Assembly (NCBI RefSeq): GCF_005887115.1
Contig: NZ_PNCJ01000003.1
Location: forward strand, 1-57,891
Length of the DNA stretch: 57,891 nucleotides
Source: Pseudoalteromonas rubra
GTDB taxonomy: Bacteria; Pseudomonadota; Gammaproteobacteria; Enterobacterales; Alteromonadaceae
Reading direction: 5' to 3'
In this document: piece after piece, positions 1 through 8,812 of the stretch
How positions within the stretch are numbered: the first letter of the stretch is position 1
Layout: each line of letters begins with the position of its first letter
The notes under the pieces: model-generated
What the model saw: the letters and a program-made list of their open reading frames with translations, nothing else
Told to the model about the DNA's origin: nothing
Databases searched by the model: none
Program-made: the position numbers and the translations under genes

Positions 1-20
1 TCGAAAGAGTCGGGCTTTTT
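1..20 (+). terminator. Right arm of a rho-independent terminator, cut by the window edge
   Basis: The window opens with the loop TCGA, the arm AAGAGTC-GGGC and a run of six T. The matching left arm would lie just before base 1. Because the other end of the window is an rRNA promoter, this may be the terminator of an upstream rRNA operon; that link is inference. Confidence 0.5.
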
Positions 21-200
21 TGCGTTTGGAGTAAAGTACTTCCATGTAGTATCTCCCCTTCGCGCGTCCTTGCGCTCACTTCCTCGAACTGCGAAGCGTT
101 GCTTCGGTTTCTCGTCACCCAAACTCAGTAGTGAAACGAATGTGTGTGATTTAAAATGCCGTAGCTGCTGGAAATCCACACCGCTCGTATGACAAATGAG

Positions 201-885
201 CTGGAACAAACGTACTCAGCACTGAGAGAAAGGTTTAAACAGATCCCGCATCGCGTGCGGGATGACAACGGAGTTGTTGTTGGAGGTGTGGTAGAGCTGG
301 GTAAACCTGGCGCCGCTGCAGTAAAGCCACACTTTGCGTGTAGCAACTACGTCGGCTCAACCATACTCCTTGCTTTCATGGTGTATAGAGCGATTTCTGG
401 CGCAGTGTCATGTATTCCTTCATTCATACAAGCCCACACTACCGTCATCCGGCACTTGATGCGGGATCTTCTAACAGGCTACAAAGTGCGTATAGCAAGT
501 AAGCTGGAACAGACACACTCAGCCCGAGAGAAAGGTTTAAACAGATCCCGCATCGCGTGCGGGATGGCAACGGAGTTGTTGTTGGAGATGTGGTAGAGCT
601 GGGTAAAACCTGGCGCCGCTGCAGGAAAGCCACACTTTGCGTGTAGCAACTACGTCGGCTCAAACATTTCATGGTGTATAGAGCGATTTCTGACGCAGTG
701 TCATGTATTTCTCCATTCATATAAGCTCACACTAGCGTCATCCCGCACTTGATGCGGGATCTTCTAACAGGCTACAAAGTGCGTATAGCAAGTAAGCTGG
801 AACAGATACACTCAGCTCGAGAGAAAGGCTTAAACAGATCCCGCGTCGCGTGTGGGAAAACAACGCAATTGTTGTTGAAAACATG
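201..885. repeat. Tandem ~300-bp direct repeat, about 2.3 copies, with REP-like hairpins
   Basis: Copy 1 runs 201-503, copy 2 504-796 and a decayed partial copy 3 797-885, each starting CTGGAACA. The copies share most bases, with a few substitutions and a short deletion in copy 2. Each full copy holds two short hairpins of the form ATCCCGCA-loop-TGCGGGAT (243-263 in copy 1; 545-565 and 740-760 in copy 2), the first with loop TCGCG and the second with loop CTTGA; the second hairpin's left arm is mutated in copy 1. Open frames across the array have no recognisable protein similarity, so I treat the region as non-coding. Similar GCGGGAT palindromes are widespread intergenic repeats in proteobacteria. 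Confidence 0.8.
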
Positions 886-906
886 ACTCGTTCAGGATGG
901 TATCTG

Positions 907-1082
907 ATACCAATGTCACTTAATACCTGTTCAATTTGACGGAGCAAATATGACGCTAACTGTTTTAAAAACTTCTCATTTAGAATAACTAAATAGCAAA
1001 ATTTTCGTCTTGTTATCGACCCTATTTTCTCGCCTCAAAATAGAACACTTAATTAAGCAAATTGGTATAACCAAATTGGTAT
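907..1082. mobile_element. MITE-like non-coding element with ATACCAAT/ATTGGTAT ends
   Basis: The left end at 907 reads ATACCAATGTCACTTAAT. The right end reads ATTAAGCAAATTGGTAT, finishing at 1068, with a second ATTGGTAT at 1075-1082. Reversed, the right end is ATACCAATTTGCTTAAT, an imperfect inverted copy of the left end. The ~160-bp core has no long open frame. I recall similar elements recurring in Pseudoalteromonas intergenic regions, but this is memory and unchecked. No clear target-site duplication was seen. Confidence 0.5.
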
Positions 1083-1204
1083 GAGTCATTGACGGCGCAT
1101 ATTGAAGGAAGAACAGGATTGCATTTCATAACCAACAGGTTTAAATGTATGACTAAAGTTCCTTTGCCGGTTAGAGACGATTAACCATTGCGAAAAAATG
1201 ATAA

Positions 1205-1220
1205 CTGTATATACTCACAG
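1205..1220 (+). promoter_or_regulatory. LexA box 1
   Basis: The sequence CTGTATATACTCACAG fits CTGT-N8-ACAG exactly and, as I recall it, matches the first LexA box of the E. coli lexA promoter. It lies 29 nt before the lexA start codon and implies SOS autoregulation. Confidence 0.9.
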
Positions 1221-1228
1221 TAAATGCA

Positions 1229-1244
1229 CTGTATGGAAAACCAG
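1229..1244 (+). promoter_or_regulatory. LexA box 2
   Basis: CTGTATGGAAAACCAG is a weaker CTGT-N8-CCAG site, 24 bp from box 1 start to start and ending 4 nt before the lexA ATG. E. coli lexA also carries two tandem boxes, the second with CCAG in place of ACAG. Confidence 0.75.
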
Positions 1245-1248
1245 TTAT

Positions 1249-1857
1249 ATGCGACCACTTACTAAACGACAAGAACAAGTTTTTGAACTTATAAAAGTTT
1301 TCATTAAGGATACTGGCATGCCGCCCACTCGAGCAGAGATTGCCGAGTCGCTTGGGTTCCGCAGTGCGAATGCTGCAGAAGAGCACTTGAAAGCATTAGC
1401 CAAGAAAGGCGTAATTGAAATGGTACCTGGTGCAAGTCGAGGTATTCGTTTAGTTGAGGATGAGCCAGAGCAACTTGGGTTACCCTTAATTGGTCGAGTT
1501 GCTGCAGGTGAACCGATACTCGCACAAGAACATATTGAAAGTCATTGTTCAGTTGACCCTGCTATGTTTCATCCCTCAGCAGATTACCTCTTACGAGTTA
1601 ATGGTATGAGTATGAAGAACATTGGGATTATGGATGGTGACCTACTGGCAGTGCATCGGACTCAGGTGGTTAATAACGGACAGGTTGTCGTTGCTCGGGT
1701 TGAGGAAGATGTAACAGTTAAGCGCTTCGAGAAGCTAGGTAAGAAGGTATACCTACATGCTGAAAATGAAGACTTCTCTCCTATTGAAGTAGATCTAGAG
1801 CAACAGAATTTCTCTGTCGAAGGTTTGGCCGTCGGCGTGATTCGCAGCGATATTTAA
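1249..1857 (+). CDS. lexA: LexA repressor, SOS regulator
   Basis: LexA represses DNA-repair genes and cleaves itself when stimulated by RecA filaments. The 202-residue product matches E. coli LexA in length and along its whole sequence. An N-terminal winged helix (about 1-65, with [17 protein letters not shown]) is followed by the peptidase S24 domain. The cleavage site is A86-G87 in GRVAAGEP, and the catalytic pair is S121 (in NGMSM) and K158 (in TVKRF). I chose the ATG at 1249 because the longer frame from 1198 would read through both LexA boxes, and because E. coli LexA begins at the same point. The Shine-Dalgarno is a modest GGA about 11 nt upstream. The gene stands alone, with a terminator after it. 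Confidence 0.97.
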   Translation: MRPLTKRQEQVFELIKVFIKDTGMPPTRAEIAESLGFRSANAAEEHLKALAKKGVIEMVPGASRGIRLVEDEPEQLGLPLIGRVAAGEPILAQEHIESHCSVDPAMFHPSADYLLRVNGMSMKNIGIMDGDLLAVHRTQVVNNGQVVVARVEEDVTVKRFEKLGKKVYLHAENEDFSPIEVDLEQQNFSVEGLAVGVIRSDI

Positions 1858-1866
1858 ATAATCCCT

Positions 1867-1899
1867 ACCGCCCGGCACAATACAAGTCGGGCGAATTTT
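1867..1899 (+). terminator. Probable terminator after lexA
   Basis: CGCCCG at 1869-1874 pairs with CGGGCG at 1888-1893 across a 13-nt loop, followed by AATTTTA. The tail is a weak T run, so strength is uncertain. Confidence 0.55.
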
Positions 1900-2156
1900 A
1901 CGTCTTATAAACACTTATATTCAGCCACCCCTAGTGCATTAGCGTATTAGTGAATCCTAACAAACAGCTATTTTTCATATATTTCCCTACCATATAAATA
2001 AAAGTCAGCGTCAGATAAAAACTTGCTAAACGTTTAAATTTTGACTAGTTGTTAAATAGTCGTGCAGTACTCATGGGATAACCCAGGTGAAATGACAGTC
2101 ATCCGATAATAAGAACCGTTGCTTCTCACACTTGAAGCAATTGAGGGAGACGTCTA

Positions 2157-3299
2157 ATGAAAATAGCCAAACTCATCACAATTGCGATGTGTTTACTTGT
2201 CAGTATGTTCACGTTCGCAAGCGACTATAATATGCGCGTAGGTGTTACTGACATTAGCAATCAGGTATATCAATTACACATGACCATATTCTGGATCTGC
2301 TGTGTGATTGGACTGATTGTCTTCTCCGTCATGTTTTGGGCCCTGATCCATCATCGACGCTCTAAAGGTGCAGAACCCGCGCAATTTCATGAAAGCACGA
2401 AAGTTGAGATCCTTTGGACAGCTATTCCGTTTCTAATTCTGGTTGCAATGGCGGTGCCCGCGACAAAAACATTAATCGCGATGGAAGATACCGACAAAGC
2501 CGACTTAACCATTAAAGTAACTGGCTCACAGTGGAAGTGGCACTATGAGTATTTAGGCCATGACGTGGACTTCTATTCTCTTATGTCTACGCCGAGAGCA
2601 CAGATTGATAATATGCAGAGCAAAACAGAAAATTATTTGCTTGAGGTCGATAAACCTCTGGTCATTCCTACAGGCAAGAAAGTACGTTTTTTATTGACCT
2701 CTGATGATGTTATTCACTCTTGGTGGGTGCCTGATTTTGCAGTTAAAAAGGACGCTAACCCAGGGTTTATTAACGAAGCTTGGACTAACGTGAATGAGCC
2801 CGGTACCTATCGTGGACAGTGTGCTGAATTGTGCGGTAAAGACCATGGCTTTATGCCTGTCGTTGTAGAAGTCAAACCGGAGGCTGAATTTCAGGAATGG
2901 CTTGCCAATGAAAAGGCACAAAGAGCACTCGCTGCTCAGCAAGAGGCTGCTTTGCTTGACCAAACGCTCAGTAAAGAAGAGCTTATGGCAACGGGCGAAC
3001 GAGTATACATGGCCTATTGTGCAGCGTGTCATCAACCCACAGGGCTTGGTCTGCAAGGCGTGTTTCCTGCGTTGAAGGGGAGCGCTATGGTTACAGGGGA
3101 TTTAAAAGCACATATTGAAATCATTATGGATGGACGTCCAGGCACCGCAATGCAAGCGTTTGCGAAGCAACTATCGTTAAAAGAAGTCGCGGGAGTTATT
3201 ACTTATAAAAGAAATAGCTGGGGGAATGATACTGGGGAAGTTATCCAACCTAGTCAAATACAAGCTTACCTTGACGGCAAACAGGAGGAAGCCAAATGA
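2157..3299 (+). CDS. coxB: Cytochrome c oxidase subunit II with fused cytochrome c domain
   Basis: Subunit II accepts electrons from cytochrome c through its CuA centre and passes them to subunit I of the aa3-type oxidase in the inner membrane. The 380-residue protein has a signal peptide (about 1-21), two membrane helices (about 42-64 and 86-106), the aromatic patch WKWHY (126-130) and CuA ligands H187, C222, C226, H230 and M233. A C-terminal cytochrome c domain carries CAACH at 288-292, with M331 a likely axial ligand. The fused heme domain marks the caa3-like type. A good ribosome site (GGGAG) precedes the ATG. It leads the cox operon and overlaps the next gene by 4 nt. Confidence 0.96.
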   Translation: MKIAKLITIAMCLLVSMFTFASDYNMRVGVTDISNQVYQLHMTIFWICCVIGLIVFSVMFWALIHHRRSKGAEPAQFHESTKVEILWTAIPFLILVAMAVPATKTLIAMEDTDKADLTIKVTGSQWKWHYEYLGHDVDFYSLMSTPRAQIDNMQSKTENYLLEVDKPLVIPTGKKVRFLLTSDDVIHSWWVPDFAVKKDANPGFINEAWTNVNEPGTYRGQCAELCGKDHGFMPVVVEVKPEAEFQEWLANEKAQRALAAQQEAALLDQTLSKEELMATGERVYMAYCAACHQPTGLGLQGVFPALKGSAMVTGDLKAHIEIIMDGRPGTAMQAFAKQLSLKEVAGVITYKRNSWGNDTGEVIQPSQIQAYLDGKQEEAK

Positions 3300-4894
3300 C
3301 TTCGAGTACACAACAGGCTGCTCTTGATCAAGAGCATGACCATGGTCACCACGGTCCGGCAACCGGAATTAAGCGTTGGCTTTTTACGACTAACCATAAA
3401 GATATAGGCTCCTTGTATTTACTCTTTTCTTTACTGATGTTTCTAATCGGCGGCGGTATGGCTATGGTCATTCGGGCTGAATTGTTCCAGCCAGGGTTAC
3501 AGCTTGTTGATCCACACTTTTTTAATCAAATGACCACAGTGCATGGTTTGATCATGGTGTTTGGCGCAGTCATGCCCGCATTTACAGGCCTTGCAAACTG
3601 GATGGTACCTATGATGATAGGTGCACCCGATATGGCATTGCCACGTATGAATAACTGGAGCTTCTGGATCTTACCGTTTGCTTTTCTTATTTTGCTTGCC
3701 TCGCTATTTATGGAGGGCGGTGGTCCAGCATTCGGATGGACATTCTACGCGCCACTTTCTACGACTTATAGTAATGATAACACCGCATTATTTGTCTTTG
3801 CTGTTCATATTATGGGTGTTAGTTCCATCATGGGAGCAATTAACGTTATTGTGACTATTGTCAATATGCGTGCCCCTGGCATGACGTGGATGAAGCTACC
3901 ACTATTTGTATGGACTTGGCTGATTACTGCGTTTTTGTTGATTGCGGTAATGCCTGTGTTGGCTGGTGCCGTGACCATGGTTTTGACAGACAAGTATTTT
4001 GGGACAAGCTTTTTTGATGCAGCTGGCGGCGGTGACCCGGTCATGTTCCAACATATTTTCTGGTTCTTTGGCCACCCTGAAGTATATATCATGATTTTGC
4101 CTGCATTTGGGGTGATTTCTACCATAGTGCCTACTTTCTCGAGAAAGAAACTTTTTGGTTATGCATCCATGGTCTATGCGACATCTTCCATTGCGCTTTT
4201 ATCGTTTATCGTTTGGGCACATCATATGTTTACCACAGGGATGCCGTTGGCGGGTGAGCTCTTTTTTATGTACGCGACCATGCTTATTTCTGTGCCTACG
4301 GGTGTCAAGGTCTTCAATTGGGTAGCCACCATGTGGCGTGGCTCAATTAGTTTTGAAGTGCCCATGTTATTCGCCATTGCATTTATCGTGTTGTTTACGC
4401 TTGGCGGTTTCTCTGGATTGATGCTAGCGATTACCCCCGCTGATTTTCAGTATCACGATACCTATTTTGTGGTCGCTCATTTCCACTATGTGCTGGTGAC
4501 TGGCGCAGTTTTTTCTATCATGGCTGCCGCTTATTATTGGTTACCCAAGTGGACGGGTTATATGTATAGCGAGACATTGGCCAAATGGCACTTTTGGTTG
4601 TCTCTTATCAGTGTGAATATCCTATTTTTCCCGATGCATTTTGTCGGACTGGCAGGTATGCCACGTCGGATCCCTGATTATGCTCTGCAGTTTGCGGACT
4701 TTAATGCTTTGATCAGTATCGGTGGTTTTGCATTTGGTTTGTCACAGTTGTTGTTTGTGGCGGTGGTATTTAAGTGTATAGCGGGTGGCCAGCGTGCGCC
4801 TGCTAAAGTATGGGATGGTGCAGAAGGGTTAGAGTGGGAGGTAGCATCGCCAGCGCCTTATCACACTTTCAGTACTCCACCTGAGGTGAAGTGA
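3296..4894 (+). CDS. ctaD: Cytochrome c oxidase subunit I
   Basis: Subunit I is the catalytic core that reduces oxygen to water and pumps protons. The 532-residue protein has about twelve membrane helices. GHPEVY supplies a CuB histidine and the tyrosine normally cross-linked to it, WAHHMFTTG supplies the other two CuB histidines, and VAHFHYVLV gives the heme a and a3 ligands. Its length is typical of the family. It starts inside the end of coxB (ATGA overlap), so the two are probably translationally coupled. Also called coxA. Confidence 0.97.
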   Translation: MTSSTQQAALDQEHDHGHHGPATGIKRWLFTTNHKDIGSLYLLFSLLMFLIGGGMAMVIRAELFQPGLQLVDPHFFNQMTTVHGLIMVFGAVMPAFTGLANWMVPMMIGAPDMALPRMNNWSFWILPFAFLILLASLFMEGGGPAFGWTFYAPLSTTYSNDNTALFVFAVHIMGVSSIMGAINVIVTIVNMRAPGMTWMKLPLFVWTWLITAFLLIAVMPVLAGAVTMVLTDKYFGTSFFDAAGGGDPVMFQHIFWFFGHPEVYIMILPAFGVISTIVPTFSRKKLFGYASMVYATSSIALLSFIVWAHHMFTTGMPLAGELFFMYATMLISVPTGVKVFNWVATMWRGSISFEVPMLFAIAFIVLFTLGGFSGLMLAITPADFQYHDTYFVVAHFHYVLVTGAVFSIMAAAYYWLPKWTGYMYSETLAKWHFWLSLISVNILFFPMHFVGLAGMPRRIPDYALQFADFNALISIGGFAFGLSQLLFVAVVFKCIAGGQRAPAKVWDGAEGLEWEVASPAPYHTFSTPPEVK

Positions 4895-5529
4895 TGCATA
4901 CCCCGTTACTTAGAAAGCTGGTGCTGTTGGTGTTGGGTATGTTTGCATTTGCATTTGCATTGGTACCGCTTTACGACGTGTTTTGCGATATAACCGGTTT
5001 GAATGGCAAAGTAGAGCTGACAGCGGCTGAAGCAAGCGAAGAACAAGATTTAGCACGGCTAGTTGATGTGAGTTTCACGACCCATACACAAGGGCAAGCA
5101 CCTTTCAAAGTTAAAGCGGCGACTTATCAGGTGACGGTGACGCCTGGGACGCTAACCGAGGTGAATTTTACGGCCGAAAACCTAAGCGGTGAGGCTCGGA
5201 TCATGCAGGCAATTCCTTCAGTCTCGCCCGGTATGGCGGCTAAGTATCTACACAAGCTCGCTTGTTTTTGCTTCGATCAGCAAAGTATGCAGGCTCGCCA
5301 GAAAATGTCATTTACGCTGCGATTTTATGTAGACACTGAGCTGCCCAATGATATTGCAGAGCTGACTCTGGCATACACGCTCTATGACATCACAGACAGA
5401 AATGCGGCTGCGTATGACGCGCTATTGAATCCAGCAAAGCATTCCAGGCATAGCGCGGCAGGTAAAGACTATGCTCAGAGTATACAGGCCGCAGTGTATC
5501 AACAAATACGAGGAATAAGTCATGGCTAG
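4894..5529 (+). CDS. ctaG: Cytochrome c oxidase assembly protein CtaG/Cox11
   Basis: Cox11/CtaG delivers copper to the CuB site of subunit I. One N-terminal membrane helix (about 5-25) precedes a periplasmic domain with the copper-binding CFCF motif followed by DQQ. I place the start at the ATG at 4894, seven bases after GAGG; a GTG at 4891 is in frame but sits too close to the ribosome site. The start overlaps the ctaD stop by one base (tgATG), and the end overlaps coxC by 8 nt. The membrane helix is partly encoded by a tandem TTTGCA hexamer. Confidence 0.93.
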   Translation: MHTPLLRKLVLLVLGMFAFAFALVPLYDVFCDITGLNGKVELTAAEASEEQDLARLVDVSFTTHTQGQAPFKVKAATYQVTVTPGTLTEVNFTAENLSGEARIMQAIPSVSPGMAAKYLHKLACFCFDQQSMQARQKMSFTLRFYVDTELPNDIAELTLAYTLYDITDRNAAAYDALLNPAKHSRHSAAGKDYAQSIQAAVYQQIRGISHG

Positions 5530-6385
5530 TGGTTACGAAAAATACTATGTACCTGAGCAAAGCCCTTGGCCCATAGTGGGAGCAATTGCGCTGTTTGGTG
5601 TAGCCGTAGGCGGTGGGTTAACGGTTATGGAGAGCCCTGGTGGTCAGTTCATATTGTATGCGGGAATTGGCCTGTTGTTGTTTATGCTGGCTGGGTGGTT
5701 TCGACACGTCATTCATGAGTCACAAGAGGGCTTATATTCGGCGCAAATGGACCGCTCTTTCCGTCAGGGCATGGCCTGGTTTATCTTTTCGGAAGTGATG
5801 TTTTTTGCTGCATTCTTTGGTGCTTTATTTTATGCCCGAATGTTTGCTGTTCCCTGGCTTGGTGGGGCAAGTAACAATGCAATGACGCACGAAATACTGT
5901 GGCCCAGTTTCGAGGCGGTGTGGCCACTACTGAGTACACCCGGTGGAGACACGACACAGGCAATGGGCTGGCAGGGATTACCACTTATAAACACCATTAT
6001 TCTTCTGATCTCTTCTGTTACCTTGCATTTTGCGCACAGCGCAATGGAGCAGGACCAAAGAAACAAAGTGAAAGTATTTTTGGGGCTAACCATTCTTTTG
6101 GGCTTTGGGTTTCTTGTACTTCAGGTAGAGGAATACATACATGCTTATCAGGATCTGGGGTTAACACTAGATGCAGGCATTTACGGCAACACCTTCTTTA
6201 TGCTCACAGGCTTTCACGGCATGCATGTTACGCTCGGTGCCATTATTTTAGCTGTGGTGTGGTTGAGGGTGATGAAAGGCCATTTCAGCGCACATAATCA
6301 CTTTGCATTCCAGGCAGGAGCGTGGTATTGGCACTTTGTGGATGTGGTTTGGTTGTGCTTGTTTGTGTTTGTGTATGTGTTATAG
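5522..6385 (+). CDS. coxC: Cytochrome c oxidase subunit III
   Basis: Subunit III stabilises the oxidase and supports proton uptake. The 287-residue protein has about seven membrane helices and family motifs such as RQGMAWFIFSEVMFF and, near the C-terminus, GFHGMHVTLGA and YWHFVDVVWL. It starts 8 nt inside ctaG. Its last ~100 nt are overlapped on the other strand by the extended DUF2909-like gene. Confidence 0.95.
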   Translation: MASGYEKYYVPEQSPWPIVGAIALFGVAVGGGLTVMESPGGQFILYAGIGLLLFMLAGWFRHVIHESQEGLYSAQMDRSFRQGMAWFIFSEVMFFAAFFGALFYARMFAVPWLGGASNNAMTHEILWPSFEAVWPLLSTPGGDTTQAMGWQGLPLINTIILLISSVTLHFAHSAMEQDQRNKVKVFLGLTILLGFGFLVLQVEEYIHAYQDLGLTLDAGIYGNTFFMLTGFHGMHVTLGAIILAVVWLRVMKGHFSAHNHFAFQAGAWYWHFVDVVWLCLFVFVYVL

Positions 6386-6593
6386 CGTTCGGGGCTGGAT
6401 TGAAGTTGAGCCAGCCCAACCCTTTCGCAATGAGGATAAGCAGTAATACGCTTGCGGAGAAAAATACCCTTTTACCGAGGAGACGAGACATAGATTCACC
6501 AGATTGATCCCCTTTGAGCATAATGAACAAAGCTCTAAACAGGTTATAGATGATGCTGAAAAGCAAAACAATAATAATTAACTTGAGTAGCAT
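6285..6593 (-). CDS. DUF2909-like twin-transmembrane protein, with an unusual C-terminal extension
   Basis: This small membrane protein has two predicted helices (about 1-25 and 42-62) around a short basic loop, the pattern of DUF2909 proteins that lie opposite to cox genes in related bacteria. The ATG at 6593 is preferred because the family begins at the first helix; upstream codons to 6626 add an unconvincing leader and would overlap SURF1. Family members as I recall them end shortly after a motif like NPAP, whereas here the frame continues about 35 residues, rich in T, Q and P, antisense to the end of coxC. The native stop may have been lost. Function is unknown; a role in oxidase assembly is guessed from position. 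Confidence 0.65.
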   Translation of the reverse strand: MLLKLIIIVLLFSIIYNLFRALFIMLKGDQSGESMSRLLGKRVFFSASVLLLILIAKGLGWLNFNPAPNAITHTQTQTSTTKPHPQSANTTLLPGMQSDYVR

Positions 6594-6598
6594 GGCAT

Positions 6599-7330
6599 AT
6601 GACGCAGATAAGTATAAGTAGATCAAAGGTTAGCGCATATTGCACAATTTTGGCAGTGAGTGTTGTGGTATGTACGTGTCTCGCTCTCTCTGTGTGGCAA
6701 TGGCAAAGAGCAGCCCAAAAATCATATCTGATTGAGAAGCGGCAAAGCGGCCAAGCACCACGTGAGTTTAATGAGATTGCTGATCTGCCAAACAAGGCTG
6801 TACTCGAGGGAAAGCAGTTTCGGATACGCGGATACTTTGACGAATCACGTTACTGGCTGCTAGACAACCAGATTGTTAACGGATCACCTGGTTATGATGT
6901 TGTGGCTTTGTTTCGCCCTGAATACCGCGACGAATGGCTTGTCGTTAATCTGGGATTTGTATCTGCGACACAAAGTCGTACGGTATTACCTGAAGTTGAG
7001 TTACCTGCCTTACAACAAACAATCGACGTTGAGTTCAAAATTGGCAAGTGGGCGGGATTCACTTTGGCAACTCAGCCAGATTTAAATGCAGGGCAGCCAC
7101 AGCTGCTTCAGTATTTAGATCATGCATTTTTTGTTTCTCAGACGCAGCGCTCTATTTTGCCCACACTTGCGTATGTTTCTCGTCCCGTTACTACGGCAAT
7201 TCAACCTCATTATGAGGCGGTGGTAATGGGACCGGAAAAACATAGAGCCTATGCGTTGCAATGGTTGTTACTGGCTGTTGCGGCGATGATCATTCCCTAT
7301 TTTGCCTTTAAAAGGAAGCATGATGAGTAA
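6599..7330 (+). CDS. SURF1-family cytochrome oxidase biogenesis protein
   Basis: SURF1 (Shy1) proteins help insert heme a into subunit I. The 243-residue product has the family's layout: one helix near the N-terminus (about 13-33), a periplasmic domain with GYFDESRYWLLDNQ and PGYDVV, and one helix at the C-terminus (about 217-236), with WQWQRA just after the first helix. It starts only 5 bp from the divergent DUF2909-like gene, so one or both share a very short or internal control region. The ribosome site is weak. It overlaps the next gene by about 8 nt. Confidence 0.9.
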   Translation: MTQISISRSKVSAYCTILAVSVVVCTCLALSVWQWQRAAQKSYLIEKRQSGQAPREFNEIADLPNKAVLEGKQFRIRGYFDESRYWLLDNQIVNGSPGYDVVALFRPEYRDEWLVVNLGFVSATQSRTVLPEVELPALQQTIDVEFKIGKWAGFTLATQPDLNAGQPQLLQYLDHAFFVSQTQRSILPTLAYVSRPVTTAIQPHYEAVVMGPEKHRAYALQWLLLAVAAMIIPYFAFKRKHDE

Positions 7331-7820
7331 GGTTCCGGGATTATTTTTAGCATGTTGTATCATACCTTTGGTTGCTGCCTGGCTTGTACTCAGGTCTGGA
7401 TGGCAACCAGACACGACGACCAATCAGGGGCGGTTTTTAAGTCAGGAAATCATACTGGGTGTACCAGAACAGCAGAACAAAGCTTGGTTTATTGCATTGA
7501 ATCAACCAAGTGATTGTGATCAAACATGTCAGGGTCAGTCAGAGTTATTGGAGCAGCTCGTTGTTGCCTTGGGGAAACACCGCCAGCAAGTTGGTCTATT
7601 GTTACTTGGTGAAGGTCAGAGTGAAGTGGCCAGTGTAATACCGACAATTTCAGTATTGTCACCGGGGGCATTCTATCTCGTCAACAAGCGTGGCCTGGTT
7701 GTACTGGAATATTTGCCACAGCAGGATCAAACCGCCAACAGAGTATTGCTAAAAGGCCTTCTGAAAGATCTTAAAAAACTCTTGTCTTATGAACGGAGCA
7801 GTTCAGGGGGTAGTCAATGA
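7323..7820 (+). CDS. Membrane-anchored SCO/thioredoxin-like protein of the cox cluster
   Basis: The 165-residue product is a hypothetical protein kept with cox genes in relatives. An N-terminal anchor (about 6-24) precedes a periplasmic domain. The segment KAWFIALNQPSDCDQTC holds C65 and C69 in CxxxC spacing, reminiscent of the CPDIC copper site of SCO proteins, followed by a helix and later GAFYLVNKRGLVVLEY, like the SCO/TlpA strand with a hairpin turn. This suggests a divergent thioredoxin-fold metallochaperone or thiol protein; it is inference. The second ATG at 7323 is favoured, six bases after AGGA; the one at 7320 is alternative. It overlaps SURF1 and ctaA. Confidence 0.75.
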   Translation: MSKVPGLFLACCIIPLVAAWLVLRSGWQPDTTTNQGRFLSQEIILGVPEQQNKAWFIALNQPSDCDQTCQGQSELLEQLVVALGKHRQQVGLLLLGEGQSEVASVIPTISVLSPGAFYLVNKRGLVVLEYLPQQDQTANRVLLKGLLKDLKKLLSYERSSSGGSQ

Positions 7821-8809
7821 CGCAAGGATTTAAAAAACTGGTTTTGATGTCAGCGTTGCTTGCAGCACTGGTTGTATCTTTAGGTGCCTACACCCGGCTA
7901 AGCAATGCGGGTCTGGGATGTCCTGATTGGCCAGGCTGTTATGGTTTTTTGACGGTGCCAAACGAAGCTCATGAACTGAAATCTGCACAACAAAAGTTTC
8001 CAGGTAGCGAAGTCCATCAGAAGAAGGCCTGGATTGAAATGGTACACAGGTATTTTGCCGGTGGTTTAGGGTTGGTTGTTGCCGCGATTTTCATTTTAGC
8101 ACTGCGCCACCCTAGCCATAACAAAGGGATCAAAGGCTTGTCTGCTTTACTTGTTGCATTAATCGTCTTTCAGGCGCTGCTGGGTATGTGGACAGTGACG
8201 ATGAATTTGCAGCCACTGATTGTAATGGGCCATTTGCTGGGTGGATTTACCATACTCAGCCTGTTGACCCTGCTGTGGCTTAAAGCCTGTAAACCGCCAG
8301 CTGTCACTATTGCGCATTTATCTGGTCTGAGAGTGATAGCGCTCAGTGTGCTCGTTGTTTTGATAATACAAATTGCGCTGGGTGGATGGCTGGCTGCAAA
8401 CTACGCAGCACCACATTGCCGGGGATTGCCATTGTGCGAAAATGGCGAGCTGTTCTCATTGAGTAGCCTGTTTCAATTACCACATTCTTCTGCCAGCTAT
8501 GAGTTTGGTGTCTTACCTTTTGAAACTCGTCTTTCTATCCACCTAGTTCATCGGGTTTGGGCCATGGTAACGCTGATCGCTATTTTGTTTCTTTGCTGGA
8601 GGCTTTATGTGCGTATTCCTGATTTAAGTGTAAAGCCTGTTATTTTGCTCCCGGCTATTTTGGTGCTATGCCAGGTTCTTTTAGGGGGAGCAATTGTGCA
8701 TTGGCAGTTCCCACTGCTGCTGACGCTGTTCCATAACGTGATGGCCGCACTTTTATTACTGTCAATGGTGCGGGTGTGCTATCTACTATTTTATCAATCC
8801 AGGGGGTAA
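7817..8809 (+). CDS. ctaA: Heme A synthase (COX15/CtaA)
   Basis: CtaA oxidises the C8 methyl of heme O to the formyl group of heme A. The 330-residue membrane protein has eight predicted helices in two similar halves. Likely heme-ligand histidines are in MVHRYFAGG, MGHLLGG, HLVHRVWA and LFHNVMA. The two periplasmic cysteine pairs lie in CPDWPGC and APHCRGLPLC. It starts within a 4-nt overlap with the SCO-like gene and precedes cyoE by 3 nt, giving the two heme-modifying steps in tandem. Confidence 0.94.
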   Translation: MTQGFKKLVLMSALLAALVVSLGAYTRLSNAGLGCPDWPGCYGFLTVPNEAHELKSAQQKFPGSEVHQKKAWIEMVHRYFAGGLGLVVAAIFILALRHPSHNKGIKGLSALLVALIVFQALLGMWTVTMNLQPLIVMGHLLGGFTILSLLTLLWLKACKPPAVTIAHLSGLRVIALSVLVVLIIQIALGGWLAANYAAPHCRGLPLCENGELFSLSSLFQLPHSSASYEFGVLPFETRLSIHLVHRVWAMVTLIAILFLCWRLYVRIPDLSVKPVILLPAILVLCQVLLGGAIVHWQFPLLLTLFHNVMAALLLLSMVRVCYLLFYQSRG

Positions 8810-8812
8810 GGT

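Noticed and set aside
189..596. A 135-codon open frame, with others on the opposite strand, in the left repeat array
   Set aside because: The frames follow the tandem DNA repeat, resemble no protein and have no ribosome site. The opposite-strand frames repeat the same peptide because the DNA repeats.
1198..1248. Upstream extension of lexA
   Set aside because: It would translate through both LexA boxes and adds residues absent from LexA proteins.
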